NCBI RefSeq assembly: GCF_017368815.1
Contig: NZ_JAFNME010000004.1
Coordinates: 1 to 64,000 of the forward strand
Length of the DNA stretch: 64,000 nucleotides
Source: Comamonas denitrificans
GTDB taxonomy: Bacteria; Pseudomonadota; Gammaproteobacteria; Burkholderiales; Burkholderiaceae_C
Reading direction: 5' to 3'
Below are positions 45,963 to 57,414 of this stretch, piece by piece. The notes below the pieces were generated by a model that saw only the letters and a list, made by a program, of their open reading frames with translations, was not told where the DNA came from and searched no databases. The first letter of the stretch is position 1, and the number at the start of each line of letters is the position of its first letter. Position numbers and translations under genes: made by a program.

Positions 45963-46102
45963 CAGGGCACCCCGGCCCAGGTGCTGGCCAGGTGCTGCCA
46001 GCGGCAAAGTACGCGTTTACCCTAGGTACAAGCCCTGGAGAATGGGACACAAACTGGCGCTTTGCTCTTTAAAATTTGTGACCTTTTGTAAAGTGATTGC
46101 TC

Positions 46103-48775
46103 GTGCTGCGCTCCCTCTTGCTTCCCCCCCGTGACCGTTACCGCCGAGAGTGGTGGTGGTTGCTGTGGGTGGGTGTGGCGCTGGGGGTGTTGCTGGTGGC
46201 GGTCTTGGCGTGGGAGCGGGACACCCTGGTCGCCAGCGAGCGTGAGCGCCTGACCCAGCAAGCCAGCGTGATTCATGACAACTTGGCGCGCCAGCTGCAA
46301 TCGATTGACAAGGGGCTGGCCAGCATTCTTGATGCCATTGCCCAAACCCGTGCCTTGGGGCTGGACCCGAATCGGGCGCAAGAGCGCATTCAGACCCTGG
46401 CCGATGCCATGGTGGGGGTGGGCGGCATTTTGTGGCTCGATGGCCAAGGCCGGGTGCAGGCCAGCAACCATTTGGAGTTGATTGGCCGCGATTTGAGCAG
46501 CCGGGCCTACTTTCAAACGGCCAAAAGCAGCATCGTGCTCAACACCTTGATTGTGGGCGAGCCGTTTGCACCAGAGCCTGCCATGTGGGTGCTGCCCATT
46601 GTTCGGCCCGTGGTCAATGCCGAAGGGGGGCTTGACGGGGTGGTGGTGATGGAGCTCTACCCCGAAGATTTGTCTACCCTGCTGCGCTCAGTGCTCTATG
46701 CCCTGGACATGTACGCCACGGTGATTCACCCCCTGGGGCGGCGCTTTGTCTGGCAAAACCAGCAGGGCTCAGATACGCAAGCACCGCAGTATGGGCCCAC
46801 GCCCATGCTGCGGCAGTTCCAGGCCAGTGGTGCCCGGCAAGCGGTGTTGCAAGGGGTGCTGCGCCCGGATGAGCCTGAGCGGATGGTGGCCATCACCACG
46901 GTGCAACCGGCGGGCCTGCCCATGAACCATGTGCTGGTGGTGGCCGTGGGGCGCACACTGCCGGCGATTTTTGCCTCGTGGCGCACGACGGTGTGGGTGA
47001 CCCTGGCGTTTTATCTGCTGGTGGGCATGGTGGTGGTGTTTGGCTTGCGCGTGATGCAACAGAATTTGCGCAGCCAAGAGCAGTCCCTGCTCGACAAAGA
47101 CCAGGCGCTGAGCAATTTGTGGCACGCCGTGCTGATCGCCACTGGCCAGGGCGTGTGGGATGCCAATTTGCAGACCGAGCAGGTGTATTTTTCCTCGGCC
47201 TGGAAAGCCCAATTGGGCTACGAGGATGCGCAGATTGGCAACACCTTTGCCGAATGGACGATGCGCATCCACCCCGACGATGTGGGGCGCACCAAAGCGG
47301 CCTGGGCGGAGTGTGAAAACGGGCGGGACGATTACGACTGCGTGTACCGCCTGCGCTGCCAAGACGGCAGCTACCGCTGGGTGCAGGGCAAGGGGCGGGT
47401 GCTGTCGCGCGATGCGCAGGGGCGCATTGTGCGCATCGTCGGCACGAACACCGATGTCTCCGAAGAGCGGCGCCTGCGCGAGCGCTTTGAGCATTTGACG
47501 CAAAACGTGCCCGGCATGATTTACCAGTTTCAGCTGGAGAGCGATGGCACCAGCCACTTTCCCTACGTCAGCAAAGGCGGGGAAGATATTTATGGCTTTA
47601 GCGCCAATCTCAAGCTGCCGCCCACCGGGCGCAAAGCCAGCAGCGTGATTCACCCGGACGATGCGCTGCGCGTGGCCAAAACCATTGTCGAATCGGCCCA
47701 ACAGCTCACCCTGTGGCGCCAGGAATACCGGGTGTGCCTGCCCGAGCGGGGCGAGCGCTGGGTCAGCGGTGTGGCCCGGCCCCAGCCACTGGAGAGCGGG
47801 GCCGTGCTCTGGCATGGCTATATCCAGGACATTACCGAGCAAAAACACCAGGCCATGGAGCTGGAAGAGGCGCAGCGCATGCTCCAGCACCTCCTGCACG
47901 CCATGCCGGTGGCGCTGTGCATGGTGGATGAATCACGCCATATTTACTTTCGCAATCAGCGCTTTTTGGATTACTTTGGCTACACCGAAAGCCAGGTGCC
48001 CAGCATGGATGAGTGGGCCGTTTTCGCCTACCCCGATCCCGCCTACCGCAGCCAGGTGGGCTACGAGTGGCGCCAAGCGCTGGCCTATGCCGCCACGCAC
48101 GATGGCTACATCCCCAGCCAGGAGTACCGCATCACCGCCGCCAGCGGCAGCGTGCTGACCATGGCCATCGGCGGTGTGCAGTTTGGCAGCAGCCTGCTGG
48201 TGACCTTTGTCGATCGCACGGCCGAGCAAGCGCACAGCGAAGCACTGGAGAAAATGGCCTTTATTGATGCCCTGACCGGCCTGCCCAATCGCCGCCAGTT
48301 TGACCAGGCGCTGCAGGCCGAATGGCAGCGTGGCGTGCGCAGCGGCCAGCCCTTGGCGCTGCTGCTGATGGATATTGATTTCTTCAAACAGTACAACGAC
48401 TTGTATGGCCACCCCGAAGGCGATGCCTGCCTGCAAGCCGTGGCCAAGGTGCTGCCCAGCGGCTTGAACCGGTCGTACGACTTGATCGCCCGCTATGGCG
48501 GTGAAGAATTTGTTTGCCTGTTGCCCGAATGCAGCTTGGAGGGCGCACGCGCCAAGGCCCAAGCCTTGTGCGCGGCAGTGCGGGCGCTGCAGCGGCCCCA
48601 TGCCGGCTCACAAGTGGCCGCGCATGTGACCATCAGCATTGGGGTGGCCGCCGTTGTGCCCAGTGCCGATGCCCGCCCGGAGCAATTGCTGGCCCAGGCC
48701 GATGCCCATTTGTACGCGGCCAAGCAAGCTGGGCGCAATCAGGTACACGCTGGAAATCATGAAAAGGTGAGCTGA
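46103..48775 (+). CDS. Membrane diguanylate cyclase with periplasmic sensor and PAS domains
   Basis: An 890-residue c-di-GMP synthase. Seen: TM1 at about residues 18-38, a periplasmic dCache/CHASE-like region to about 290, TM2 at about 293-315, two PAS/PAC repeats (around 335-450 with YRWVQGKGRVLSRDAQGRIV, and 460-580), a third PAS near 590-705, and a GGDEF domain with LIARYGGEEF (GGEEF at 799-803) and RSYD at 790-793, a potential inhibitory site. No EAL domain is present. No ATG is available; GTG at 46103 is chosen over TTG at 46097. The stop TGA lies within the start of an AT-rich repeat. Confidence 0.9.
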   Translation: MLRSLLLPPRDRYRREWWWLLWVGVALGVLLVAVLAWERDTLVASERERLTQQASVIHDNLARQLQSIDKGLASILDAIAQTRALGLDPNRAQERIQTLADAMVGVGGILWLDGQGRVQASNHLELIGRDLSSRAYFQTAKSSIVLNTLIVGEPFAPEPAMWVLPIVRPVVNAEGGLDGVVVMELYPEDLSTLLRSVLYALDMYATVIHPLGRRFVWQNQQGSDTQAPQYGPTPMLRQFQASGARQAVLQGVLRPDEPERMVAITTVQPAGLPMNHVLVVAVGRTLPAIFASWRTTVWVTLAFYLLVGMVVVFGLRVMQQNLRSQEQSLLDKDQALSNLWHAVLIATGQGVWDANLQTEQVYFSSAWKAQLGYEDAQIGNTFAEWTMRIHPDDVGRTKAAWAECENGRDDYDCVYRLRCQDGSYRWVQGKGRVLSRDAQGRIVRIVGTNTDVSEERRLRERFEHLTQNVPGMIYQFQLESDGTSHFPYVSKGGEDIYGFSANLKLPPTGRKASSVIHPDDALRVAKTIVESAQQLTLWRQEYRVCLPERGERWVSGVARPQPLESGAVLWHGYIQDITEQKHQAMELEEAQRMLQHLLHAMPVALCMVDESRHIYFRNQRFLDYFGYTESQVPSMDEWAVFAYPDPAYRSQVGYEWRQALAYAATHDGYIPSQEYRITAASGSVLTMAIGGVQFGSSLLVTFVDRTAEQAHSEALEKMAFIDALTGLPNRRQFDQALQAEWQRGVRSGQPLALLLMDIDFFKQYNDLYGHPEGDACLQAVAKVLPSGLNRSYDLIARYGGEEFVCLLPECSLEGARAKAQALCAAVRALQRPHAGSQVAAHVTISIGVAAVVPSADARPEQLLAQADAHLYAAKQAGRNQVHAGNHEKVS

Positions 48776-48852
48776 TACCGCTATTAATATCAAGATATCA
48801 GCAATCAATTGCTTGAAAAATGTTGAAATACAAGCGGTAAAAGCTATCAAAA
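48770..48852. repeat. AT-rich inverted-repeat element (copy 6)
   Basis: AGCTGATACCGCT (48770-48782) at the left is mirrored by AGCGGTAAAAGCT (48833-48845). The last codon and TGA stop of the diguanylate cyclase gene (48770-48775) are inside the element. The ung start lies eight bases past its right edge. Confidence 0.82.
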
Positions 48853-48859
48853 TTGATCT

Positions 48860-49585
48860 ATGACTTCTTCCCTGTTACCCCCTTGCGCTGCCGATCAACT
48901 CCTGCACGCCGACCCCGCGCAATGGCCTGTCGCCCCTGGATGGCAGCCCTTGGTGGCCGAGTTTTTTGCCAGTGCTGCGGGGCAAGCACTGCAAACATTT
49001 TTGCAGCAGCGCCAAGCGGCGGGCGCGGTCATCTTTCCCCCTGAGCCCCTGCGCGCGCTGGCGCTGACCGATGCGCCCGCCGTGCGCGTGGTCATCCTGG
49101 GGCAAGACCCCTACCACGGGCGCGGCCAGGCCGAGGGGTTGGCGTTTTCGGTAGCGCCAGGGGTGCGTTTGCCGCCCTCGCTGCGCAATATTTTCAAAGA
49201 GTTGCAGCGTGATTTGGGCCAGCCCTTGCCGGCCTTTCCCCAGCCTGGCGGCAGTTTGGTGCGCTGGGCGCAAAACGGTGTGCTGCTGCTCAACACCTGC
49301 CTGACCGTGGAAGAGGGCCAGCCCGCCAGCCACGCCGGCAAAGGCTGGGAGGTGCTCACCGATGCCATCATCCGCCAGGTGGCCGAGCAGGGGCAGCCCA
49401 CCGTATTTATGCTGTGGGGCAGCCATGCGCAAGCCAAGCAGCGCCTGATTCCTGCGGACCGGGGGCACCTGGTGCTGACCAGCAACCACCCCTCGCCCCT
49501 GTCGGCCCTGCGCCCGCCGCAGCCCTTTATTGGCAATGGCCACTTCAGCGCGGCCCGGGCCTTTCGCCAGCAGCACGGCTATTGA
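48860..49585 (+). CDS. ung: Uracil-DNA glycosylase, family 1
   Basis: A 241-residue base-excision repair enzyme removing uracil from DNA. Seen: the catalytic water-activating motif VVILGQDPYHGRGQAEGLAFSV with Asp in GQDPYH (about residue 80), NTCLTVEEGQPASHAGKGWE, and the leucine-loop motif TSNHPSPLSALR near the C-terminus. The length is normal. The start is the ATG at 48860; there is no obvious Shine-Dalgarno sequence because an AT-rich repeat precedes it. It converges with queA. Confidence 0.96.
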   Translation: MTSSLLPPCAADQLLHADPAQWPVAPGWQPLVAEFFASAAGQALQTFLQQRQAAGAVIFPPEPLRALALTDAPAVRVVILGQDPYHGRGQAEGLAFSVAPGVRLPPSLRNIFKELQRDLGQPLPAFPQPGGSLVRWAQNGVLLLNTCLTVEEGQPASHAGKGWEVLTDAIIRQVAEQGQPTVFMLWGSHAQAKQRLIPADRGHLVLTSNHPSPLSALRPPQPFIGNGHFSAARAFRQQHGY

Positions 49586-49602
49586 TATTGAGCCGGGGGC
49601 GG

Positions 49603-49626
49603 CTTAGATCATGAACACGTTCTTAC
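49603..49626 (-). repeat. 24-bp near-palindromic repeat at the queA stop codon
   Basis: CTTAG-ATCATGAACACGTT-CTTAC; on the minus strand it reads TAAG-AACGTGTTCATGAT-CTAAG, whose first TAA is the queA stop (49625-49623). The copy shares the CAT variant with the right end of the 168-bp element at 36644. Confidence 0.85.
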
Positions 49627-50705
49627 TGGCGCTGCAGCAGCATCGCATCGCCGTAGCTGAAAAAGCGGTACTGCTGCCCAATGGCGTGCTGGTACAGCGC
49701 CTGAATGTGCTCGTACCCGGCAAAGGCGCTGACCAGCATCATCAGCGTGCTTTTGGGCAGGTGAAAGTTGGTCAGCAGCAAATCCACCACCTGAAATTGA
49801 AAGCCCGGGGTGATAAAGATGTTGGTATCGCCCGTGGTGTTGCCGCTGGCGGCCCACGACTCCAGCGTGCGCACGCTGGTGGTGCCCACCGCCAGCACCC
49901 GGCCCCCGCGCTGGCGGCAGCGCTCCAGGGCGGCCAGGGTGGACAGTGGGATGTCGTACCACTCGCTGTGCATCTGGTGCTGGCTTAAATCTTCGGTTTT
50001 CACGGGCTGAAAGGTGCCTGCGCCCACGTGCAGGGTGACGCTGGCCGTCTCCACCCCTTTGGACTGGAGGGCGGCCAGCACGCCCGCATCAAAGTGCAAG
50101 GCGGCGGTGGGCGCGGCCACGGCGCCGGGCTGGCGGGCAAAAACGGTTTGGTAGCGCTCGCCATCTTCGGCCGCATCGGGGTCGTGGCCGCTGGCTTGCT
50201 GGCGCTCAATGTAGGGCGGCAGCGGCAGGTGGCCGTGCTGCTCCATCAATTGCCAGGCAGTGGCCTCTTGTGGGCCGTGCAGCGCCAGGTGAAACAGGGG
50301 GCCATCGGCATCGGGCCAGCGGCCCAGCAGCGTGGCATCAAAGCCGCCGTGTTGCAGGCCGCCGCACAGATGCAGGCGGGCTCCGGGCAGGGGTTTTTTG
50401 CTCACTTTCATGTGGGCCACCACCTCGTGGCCGCCGGGCAGCACACGTTCAATCAACAGCTCTAATTTGCCGCCGCTGGCTTTTTCGCCAAACACCCGGG
50501 CCTTGACCACTTGGGTGTCGTTAAACACCAGCAAATCGCCGCTGTGCAGCAGGTCGGGCAGTTGGTGAAAGATGCGATCGACCAGGGGCTGGCTGCGGCC
50601 ATCGAGCAGGCGCGAGGCGCTGCGCTGGGCGCAGGGGTGCTGGGCGATGAGCTGCGCGGGCAACTCGAAATCAAAATCACGCAGGGTAAAGCGTTGGGCA
50701 GGCAT
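49623..50705 (-). CDS. queA: S-adenosylmethionine:tRNA ribosyltransferase-isomerase
   Basis: A 360-residue enzyme making epoxyqueuosine from preQ1 in tRNA. Seen: [29 protein letters not shown] at the N-terminus (the LIAQxP and RxxSRLL motifs), [29 protein letters not shown] and the C-terminal [22 protein letters not shown]. The start is the ATG at 50705. It is divergent from the hemerythrin-GGDEF gene. tgt, often next door, is not seen here. Confidence 0.96.
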   Translation of the reverse strand: MPAQRFTLRDFDFELPAQLIAQHPCAQRSASRLLDGRSQPLVDRIFHQLPDLLHSGDLLVFNDTQVVKARVFGEKASGGKLELLIERVLPGGHEVVAHMKVSKKPLPGARLHLCGGLQHGGFDATLLGRWPDADGPLFHLALHGPQEATAWQLMEQHGHLPLPPYIERQQASGHDPDAAEDGERYQTVFARQPGAVAAPTAALHFDAGVLAALQSKGVETASVTLHVGAGTFQPVKTEDLSQHQMHSEWYDIPLSTLAALERCRQRGGRVLAVGTTSVRTLESWAASGNTTGDTNIFITPGFQFQVVDLLLTNFHLPKSTLMMLVSAFAGYEHIQALYQHAIGQQYRFFSYGDAMLLQRQ

Positions 50706-50926
50706 AAAGCAAAAAAGGCTTGAGGGCGGAACAACGCCCGTACCAAGAAACAATAAGGCGGCGATTGTCGCAAAACCTGCAGATGCTTTTTGTGACTAGG
50801 GTTTGCCCATGAAAGTAAAAAAATTGCCACCCGGGTGCTTGATGGATATCAGGAAACTTGTCACTATGGGTTCTACACTGGCGGGCTCAAAAAGCGTGTG
50901 TAAAAAAGGGAGGCAAGGTGGTGACC

Positions 50927-52057
50927 ATGGACAACGCATTCATTTGGGATGACAGCTTTATCACAGGGTTTGACCATGTCGATCAGCAACACCATGTGCT
51001 GGTGGATTTGTTCAATGAACTGAACCAGGCGGTGCTGGATCCCAGCGGCGACAGCGATGGTCTGCTGGCCGATGTGTATGGCCGCCTCTTGGCCTACACC
51101 GAATACCACTTCCGCGAAGAAGAAGAGCTGATGGCCCAGTACGCCGTGGACACCCGCCATGTGGAAAACCACCGCAATATGCACCAGCAGTTTATTGAGC
51201 AAGTGCAAGTTTTGTGGGCGCAGCGCAGCGCCATGGGGGACCCCAGCGCTACCTTGGTGGGGTTTTTAACCTCGTGGCTGGGCCTGCATATTTTGGGTAT
51301 TGACCAATCCATGGCGCGGCAAATTGCGGCGATTCATGAAGGCATCAGCCCGGCCGATGCCTATGAGTTTGAAACCAAGTTTCATGACAATGGCACCCAG
51401 GCGCTGCTGCGCTTGATTGGCAAGCTGTACACGGCCGTATCCACACAAAACATGCAGCTGGCCCAGGCCAATCAAACCCTTGAAGACCGGGTGGTGCAGC
51501 GCACCCAGGAGTTGGAGGCGGCCATGGCCCGCCTGCGCGCCATGGCCCGCACCGATGGCTTGCTGGGCATTGCCAACCGGGCCCATTTTCATGAGCGCCT
51601 GGAGCAGGTGTGCGCCCTGGCCCTGCGCGGCGAGCGCCCCGTGGGGGTGCTGATGGTGGATGTGGATTTTTTTAAAGCCTTTAACGACCATTACGGCCAT
51701 TTGCATGGCGATGCCTGCCTGCAAAAAATTGCCAAAGCCCTGACCGGTTGCCTGCACCGCACTTCGGATTTGGTGGCCCGCTATGGTGGCGAAGAGCTGG
51801 TGGTGCTGCTGCCCGATACCAATCTGGCAGGGGCCCAGCAGGTGGCTCAGCGCATGGTGGAGGCCGTGGCCCAGCTGGGCATTGCCCACCAGGCCTCGAC
51901 GGCAGCACCGGTAGTCACCATCAGCGTGGGCGTGTGCGCACAAATTCCCTATGCCGGCCCGGACAACGCCAGCGGTTCTGCCGCCCTGCTGGCCTGTGCC
52001 GATGCGGCGCTGTACCGTGCGAAAAATCAGGGGCGCAATCGCTGGGTGGCGGGATAG
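50927..52057 (+). CDS. Diguanylate cyclase with N-terminal bacteriohemerythrin domain
   Basis: A 376-residue soluble protein. The hemerythrin domain (about residues 8-135) carries all iron ligands: His22, His61, Glu65, His82, His86, His121 and Asp126. A coiled-coil-like linker (about 165-210, NMQLAQANQTLEDRVVQRTQELEAAMARLRAMART) joins a GGDEF domain whose active site reads GGEEL (287-291) with RTSD (278-281) as likely inhibitory site. Such proteins are expected to couple oxygen or redox state to c-di-GMP synthesis. The start could be GTG at 50921, which is better spaced from GGGAGG (50908-50913), instead of the ATG at 50927. Confidence 0.92.
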   Translation: MDNAFIWDDSFITGFDHVDQQHHVLVDLFNELNQAVLDPSGDSDGLLADVYGRLLAYTEYHFREEEELMAQYAVDTRHVENHRNMHQQFIEQVQVLWAQRSAMGDPSATLVGFLTSWLGLHILGIDQSMARQIAAIHEGISPADAYEFETKFHDNGTQALLRLIGKLYTAVSTQNMQLAQANQTLEDRVVQRTQELEAAMARLRAMARTDGLLGIANRAHFHERLEQVCALALRGERPVGVLMVDVDFFKAFNDHYGHLHGDACLQKIAKALTGCLHRTSDLVARYGGEELVVLLPDTNLAGAQQVAQRMVEAVAQLGIAHQASTAAPVVTISVGVCAQIPYAGPDNASGSAALLACADAALYRAKNQGRNRWVAG

Positions 52058-52084
52058 CGCGGTAGCTGGGGAAAGCCCGAATGC

Positions 52085-52127
52085 AAAGCGCTCCGTGCGG
52101 CAGGCAGGGAGCGCTTTTGCGTTTTTA
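52085..52127. terminator. Bidirectional terminator between two c-di-GMP genes
   Basis: A perfect 10-bp stem AAAGCGCTCC (52085-52094) / GGAGCGCTTT (52108-52117), with TTTTGCGTTTTT beyond it on the plus strand and an A/T-poor start on the other side. It separates the convergent hemerythrin-GGDEF and HD-GYP genes, whose ends lie 67 bp apart. Confidence 0.88.
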
Positions 52128-53369
52128 TTCCAAGACGGGGCAGGCCGTGGTTTCTTGCGCTGCGGCGGCTTGCCAGATTTTGTCCAGGTCGGGGAAGGAC
52201 CAGTGGTCGGGGTCTTCGCGCTGCAAAATCCGCAGATGGGCGACGCAGGATAAATCGGTCGCCTTGGGCGGGCAGAGAAACTGGTTGCGCGTGGTGTCGT
52301 AAAAGCGCACCACTTTGGGGGTCAAAAGATTGCTTGCGCACGGCGCATACACCACCGCCAGCTCGCCATTGTTCAGGCGCACCAAGCTGCCAATGGGGTA
52401 CACCCCCAGGGCTTTGACAAAGGCGCTGAACAGGCGATTGTCCAAATGTCCATGGCACCACTGGGCCATGCGCTGCAGCGCCACAGCGGGGGACCAGCCA
52501 TGTTTGTAGGGGCGGTTGGAGGTAATGGCATCGTACACATCGCAGATGGCATTCATGCGGGCCAGCTCTGAGACCGCATCGCCCTGCAAGCGGTGCGGGT
52601 AGCCCCGGCCATCAATGCGCTCATGGTGGTGCAGGCAGGCATCGAGCACGGCCTGGTCGGCAATGGTGTGCTTGAGCAGCTCGTAACCGGCCTCGGGGTG
52701 GCGCTTCATGTGGGCGAACTCGTCGTCGGTCAGCGCCCCGGGTTTGTTCAGAATGTGCAGGTTCGCTTGCGCTTTGCCAATGTCGTGCAGCAGACCGGCC
52801 ATGGCGGCTTGGTGGATTTTGGCTTCATCAAACCCCAGTTGCTTGGCCAGGGCCACCATCAGGGCGCTGACGGCCACCGAGTGCATATAGGTGTAGTTGT
52901 CGGCGGTTTTCAGGCGGGCAACGCTGATCAAGGCATCGGGGTTGCGCAGCACCGAGTTGGTGATTTCTTGCACCAGAATGGAATTTTTCTCCATGTTCAC
53001 GGTGCGGCCCATGCGCGCTTCGCTGAACATGGCCATCACGGCATCGTGGGCCTGGGCGCACAGGGCGCGGGCCTGGGCAATTTCTTGGCCCAGCGGCGTG
53101 GGCTCGGTGCCCAGCAGGTCAGGGGCGGTGATGTCGGGCGGGGTGGTTTCAATGGGGTGCACGGGGGACTGGCGATCGTCCAGCACGTCCAGCCCTTTGC
53201 TCAGATCAATCCATACTTCGGGGACGGCGCTCGCTTGCAGTTGCTGCAGGTCTTGGGCATTGTCCAAGACGAAGGTGCTGCGCCAAAAGGGATGGTGAAT
53301 CCACGCGCCCCCCAGAGCGTGGATATACATCCCTAAACGCAGTTGCTGAACGGTGATTTTCTTAAACAC
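52125..53369 (-). CDS. HD-GYP domain c-di-GMP phosphodiesterase
   Basis: A 414-residue protein with an N-terminal DUF3391-type region (VQQLRLGMYIHALGGAWIHHPFW) and a complete HD-GYP domain: HD pair in LLHDIGKAQ (His195, Asp196), HHHERIDGRGYP at 247-258, and the DVYDAITSNRPYK segment. All metal ligands appear to be kept, so c-di-GMP hydrolysis is expected. It converges with the hemerythrin-GGDEF gene, which makes the opposite reaction, and is divergent from recG. A degenerate relative lies at 9447-10646. Confidence 0.94.
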   Translation of the reverse strand: MFKKITVQQLRLGMYIHALGGAWIHHPFWRSTFVLDNAQDLQQLQASAVPEVWIDLSKGLDVLDDRQSPVHPIETTPPDITAPDLLGTEPTPLGQEIAQARALCAQAHDAVMAMFSEARMGRTVNMEKNSILVQEITNSVLRNPDALISVARLKTADNYTYMHSVAVSALMVALAKQLGFDEAKIHQAAMAGLLHDIGKAQANLHILNKPGALTDDEFAHMKRHPEAGYELLKHTIADQAVLDACLHHHERIDGRGYPHRLQGDAVSELARMNAICDVYDAITSNRPYKHGWSPAVALQRMAQWCHGHLDNRLFSAFVKALGVYPIGSLVRLNNGELAVVYAPCASNLLTPKVVRFYDTTRNQFLCPPKATDLSCVAHLRILQREDPDHWSFPDLDKIWQAAAAQETTACPVLE

Positions 53370-53455
53370 GTGCTAAATGCCCACAATCGAGAAAATGTTA
53401 CTTCGCATATTAGCCCGTAAAAAGGCTTAAAAATCATCGTAACTGTTAAGAATGT

Positions 53456-55588
<2,133 letters not shown>

Positions 55589-55678
55589 ACCGTGGCAAGG
55601 GCCCCAAAGCCCCACCTTGCCGCGCCATTGCATTGGAATGCGTGATACAAACCGTTTCTTTGATAGCAAAAAATAGTT

Positions 55679-56641
55679 ATGACGCTCACCGAACTCAAAT
55701 ACATCGTCGCCGTGGCCCGGGAGCGGCACTTTGGCCGTGCCGCCGAAGCTTGTTTTGTCTCGCAACCGACGCTGTCGGTGGCCGTCAAAAAACTCGAAGA
55801 AGAGCTGGATGTCAAAATCTTTGAGCGCAGCTCCAACGAGGTGACCATCACCGCCCTGGGTGAAGACATCGTGCGCCAGGCGCAAAGCGTGCTGGACCAG
55901 GCGGCTGAAATCAAAGAAATCGCCAAGCGCGGCAAAGACCCCCTGGCCGGGGTGCTCACCCTGGGCGTGATTTACACCATCGGCCCGTATTTGCTGCCCG
56001 ATTTGGTGCGCCAGTCCATTGCCCGCACGCCGCAAATGCCGCTCATGCTGCAGGAGAACTTCACCGTCAAACTGCTGGAAATGCTGCGCACCGGCGAGAT
56101 CGACTGCGCCATCTTGGCTGAGCCCTTTCCTGATACGGGCCTGGCCATCGCCCCGCTGTATGACGAGCCGTTTTTGGCCGCCGTGCCCAGCACCCATCCC
56201 CTGGCCCAGCAAGAATCCATCAGCACCCAACAGCTGAAAAATGAAACCATGTTGCTGCTGGGCGCGGGCCACTGCTTTCGCGACCACGTGCTGGAGGTAT
56301 GCCCCGAATTTGCCCGCTACGCCAGCAACGCCGAAGGCATTCGCCGCAGCTTTGAAGGCTCTTCACTCGAAACCATCAAACACATGGTCGCTGCCGGCAT
56401 GGGCGTGACCCTGGTGCCGCGCCTGTCGGTGGCCAACGATGCGCTGCAAAGCCCGCGCCGTCGCCGCTCGGACGAGCCCTACATCCGCTACCTGCCGATT
56501 GTGGAGCCCGACGGCAGCGCCCCGCCCAAGCGCCGCGTCAGCCTGGTGTGGCGGCGCAGCTTTACCCGTTACGAGGCCATCGCCGCCCTGCGCAACGCCA
56601 TCCATGCCTGCAAGCTGCTGGGGGTGGAGCGCTTGAATTAA
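55679..56641 (+). CDS. oxyR: Hydrogen peroxide-inducible regulator OxyR (LysR family)
   Basis: A 320-residue LysR-type regulator. The N-terminal helix-turn-helix is TLTELKYIVAVARERHFGRAAEACFVSQPTLS. The peroxide-sensing cysteines are both present at residues 199 and 208 (GHCFRDHVLEVC), the same positions as in E. coli OxyR, which distinguishes it from other LysR proteins. The C-terminal effector domain is complete. It lies downstream of recG, as in Burkholderia, and may be read from the recG promoter or its own in the 90-bp gap. Confidence 0.95.
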   Translation: MTLTELKYIVAVARERHFGRAAEACFVSQPTLSVAVKKLEEELDVKIFERSSNEVTITALGEDIVRQAQSVLDQAAEIKEIAKRGKDPLAGVLTLGVIYTIGPYLLPDLVRQSIARTPQMPLMLQENFTVKLLEMLRTGEIDCAILAEPFPDTGLAIAPLYDEPFLAAVPSTHPLAQQESISTQQLKNETMLLLGAGHCFRDHVLEVCPEFARYASNAEGIRRSFEGSSLETIKHMVAAGMGVTLVPRLSVANDALQSPRRRRSDEPYIRYLPIVEPDGSAPPKRRVSLVWRRSFTRYEAIAALRNAIHACKLLGVERLN

Positions 56642-56650
56642 GCACCTTGC

Positions 56651-57316
56651 CTAGCGCTGCTGGGGTGCCACTTCACCCATGTAGATTTCGACGCGGCGGT
56701 TTTGGGCGCGGCCTTCGATGGTGGCGTTGCTGGCCACCGGCTCGCGCGAGCCACGCCCTTCGGTGTAGATGCGCGAGCCATCCGCACCGCGATTGATCAA
56801 GTAATTGCGTGTGGCATTGGCGCGGTTGATCGACAGCGGGTTGTTCACCGCATCGCTGCCGGTGCTGTCGGTGTGGCCAATGATGTCCACCGTGTAATTC
56901 GGCGTACTGCGCAGGCCATCGGCAAAGCGGTTCAAGATGGGGGCGAAATTGCTCTTGATGTCGTAGCGGCCGGTGTCAAAAGAAACATCGCTGGGGATGT
57001 CCAGCTTCAAGCGGTTGTCTGCCGTTTGGCTCACGCCAATGCCCGTGCCTTGGGTGGCCTCCTGCATTTCGCGCTTGCGCTTTTCCATATTGGCCGACCA
57101 GATATAGGTGCCAATGCCGCCAATGGCTGCGCCGGCCACCGCACCCACCCCCGCTTTGCCGCCCGTGGCCGAGGCAATCACCGCGCCGGCCACCGCACCC
57201 ACGCCCGTGCCAATGGCCGTGCGGCGCTGGGTATCGGACATGCCGGTATCGGCGCAGCCGCTTACCGTTAAAACTGCCACCAAGGCGGTGGCCGTCATGG
57301 TCATCATTTTGCGCAT
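56651..57316 (-). CDS. OmpA-family lipoprotein with glycine zipper (YiaD-like)
   Basis: A 221-residue lipoprotein. Seen: a lipobox VLTVSGC (Cys21), a glycine-zipper region IGTGVGAVAGAVIASATGG and GVGAVAGAAIGGIG (about 35-70) expected to insert in or lie on a membrane, and a C-terminal OmpA-like peptidoglycan-binding domain from about 105: VDIIGHTDSTGS and RANATRNYLINRGADGSRI, with the NRRVEI ending. It probably links the outer membrane to the wall. The start MRKMM is taken at 57316. It is divergent from mltA. Confidence 0.92.
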   Translation of the reverse strand: MRKMMTMTATALVAVLTVSGCADTGMSDTQRRTAIGTGVGAVAGAVIASATGGKAGVGAVAGAAIGGIGTYIWSANMEKRKREMQEATQGTGIGVSQTADNRLKLDIPSDVSFDTGRYDIKSNFAPILNRFADGLRSTPNYTVDIIGHTDSTGSDAVNNPLSINRANATRNYLINRGADGSRIYTEGRGSREPVASNATIEGRAQNRRVEIYMGEVAPQQR

Positions 57317-57414
57317 ACAAAAGTCCTTTCCTCGGGCCAGCAGGGCCGGTACACACGATCAAAGCAATACAGATTGCCAATGGACAAGGCGCAGATTGGC
57401 GCAAAATCGGCCCC

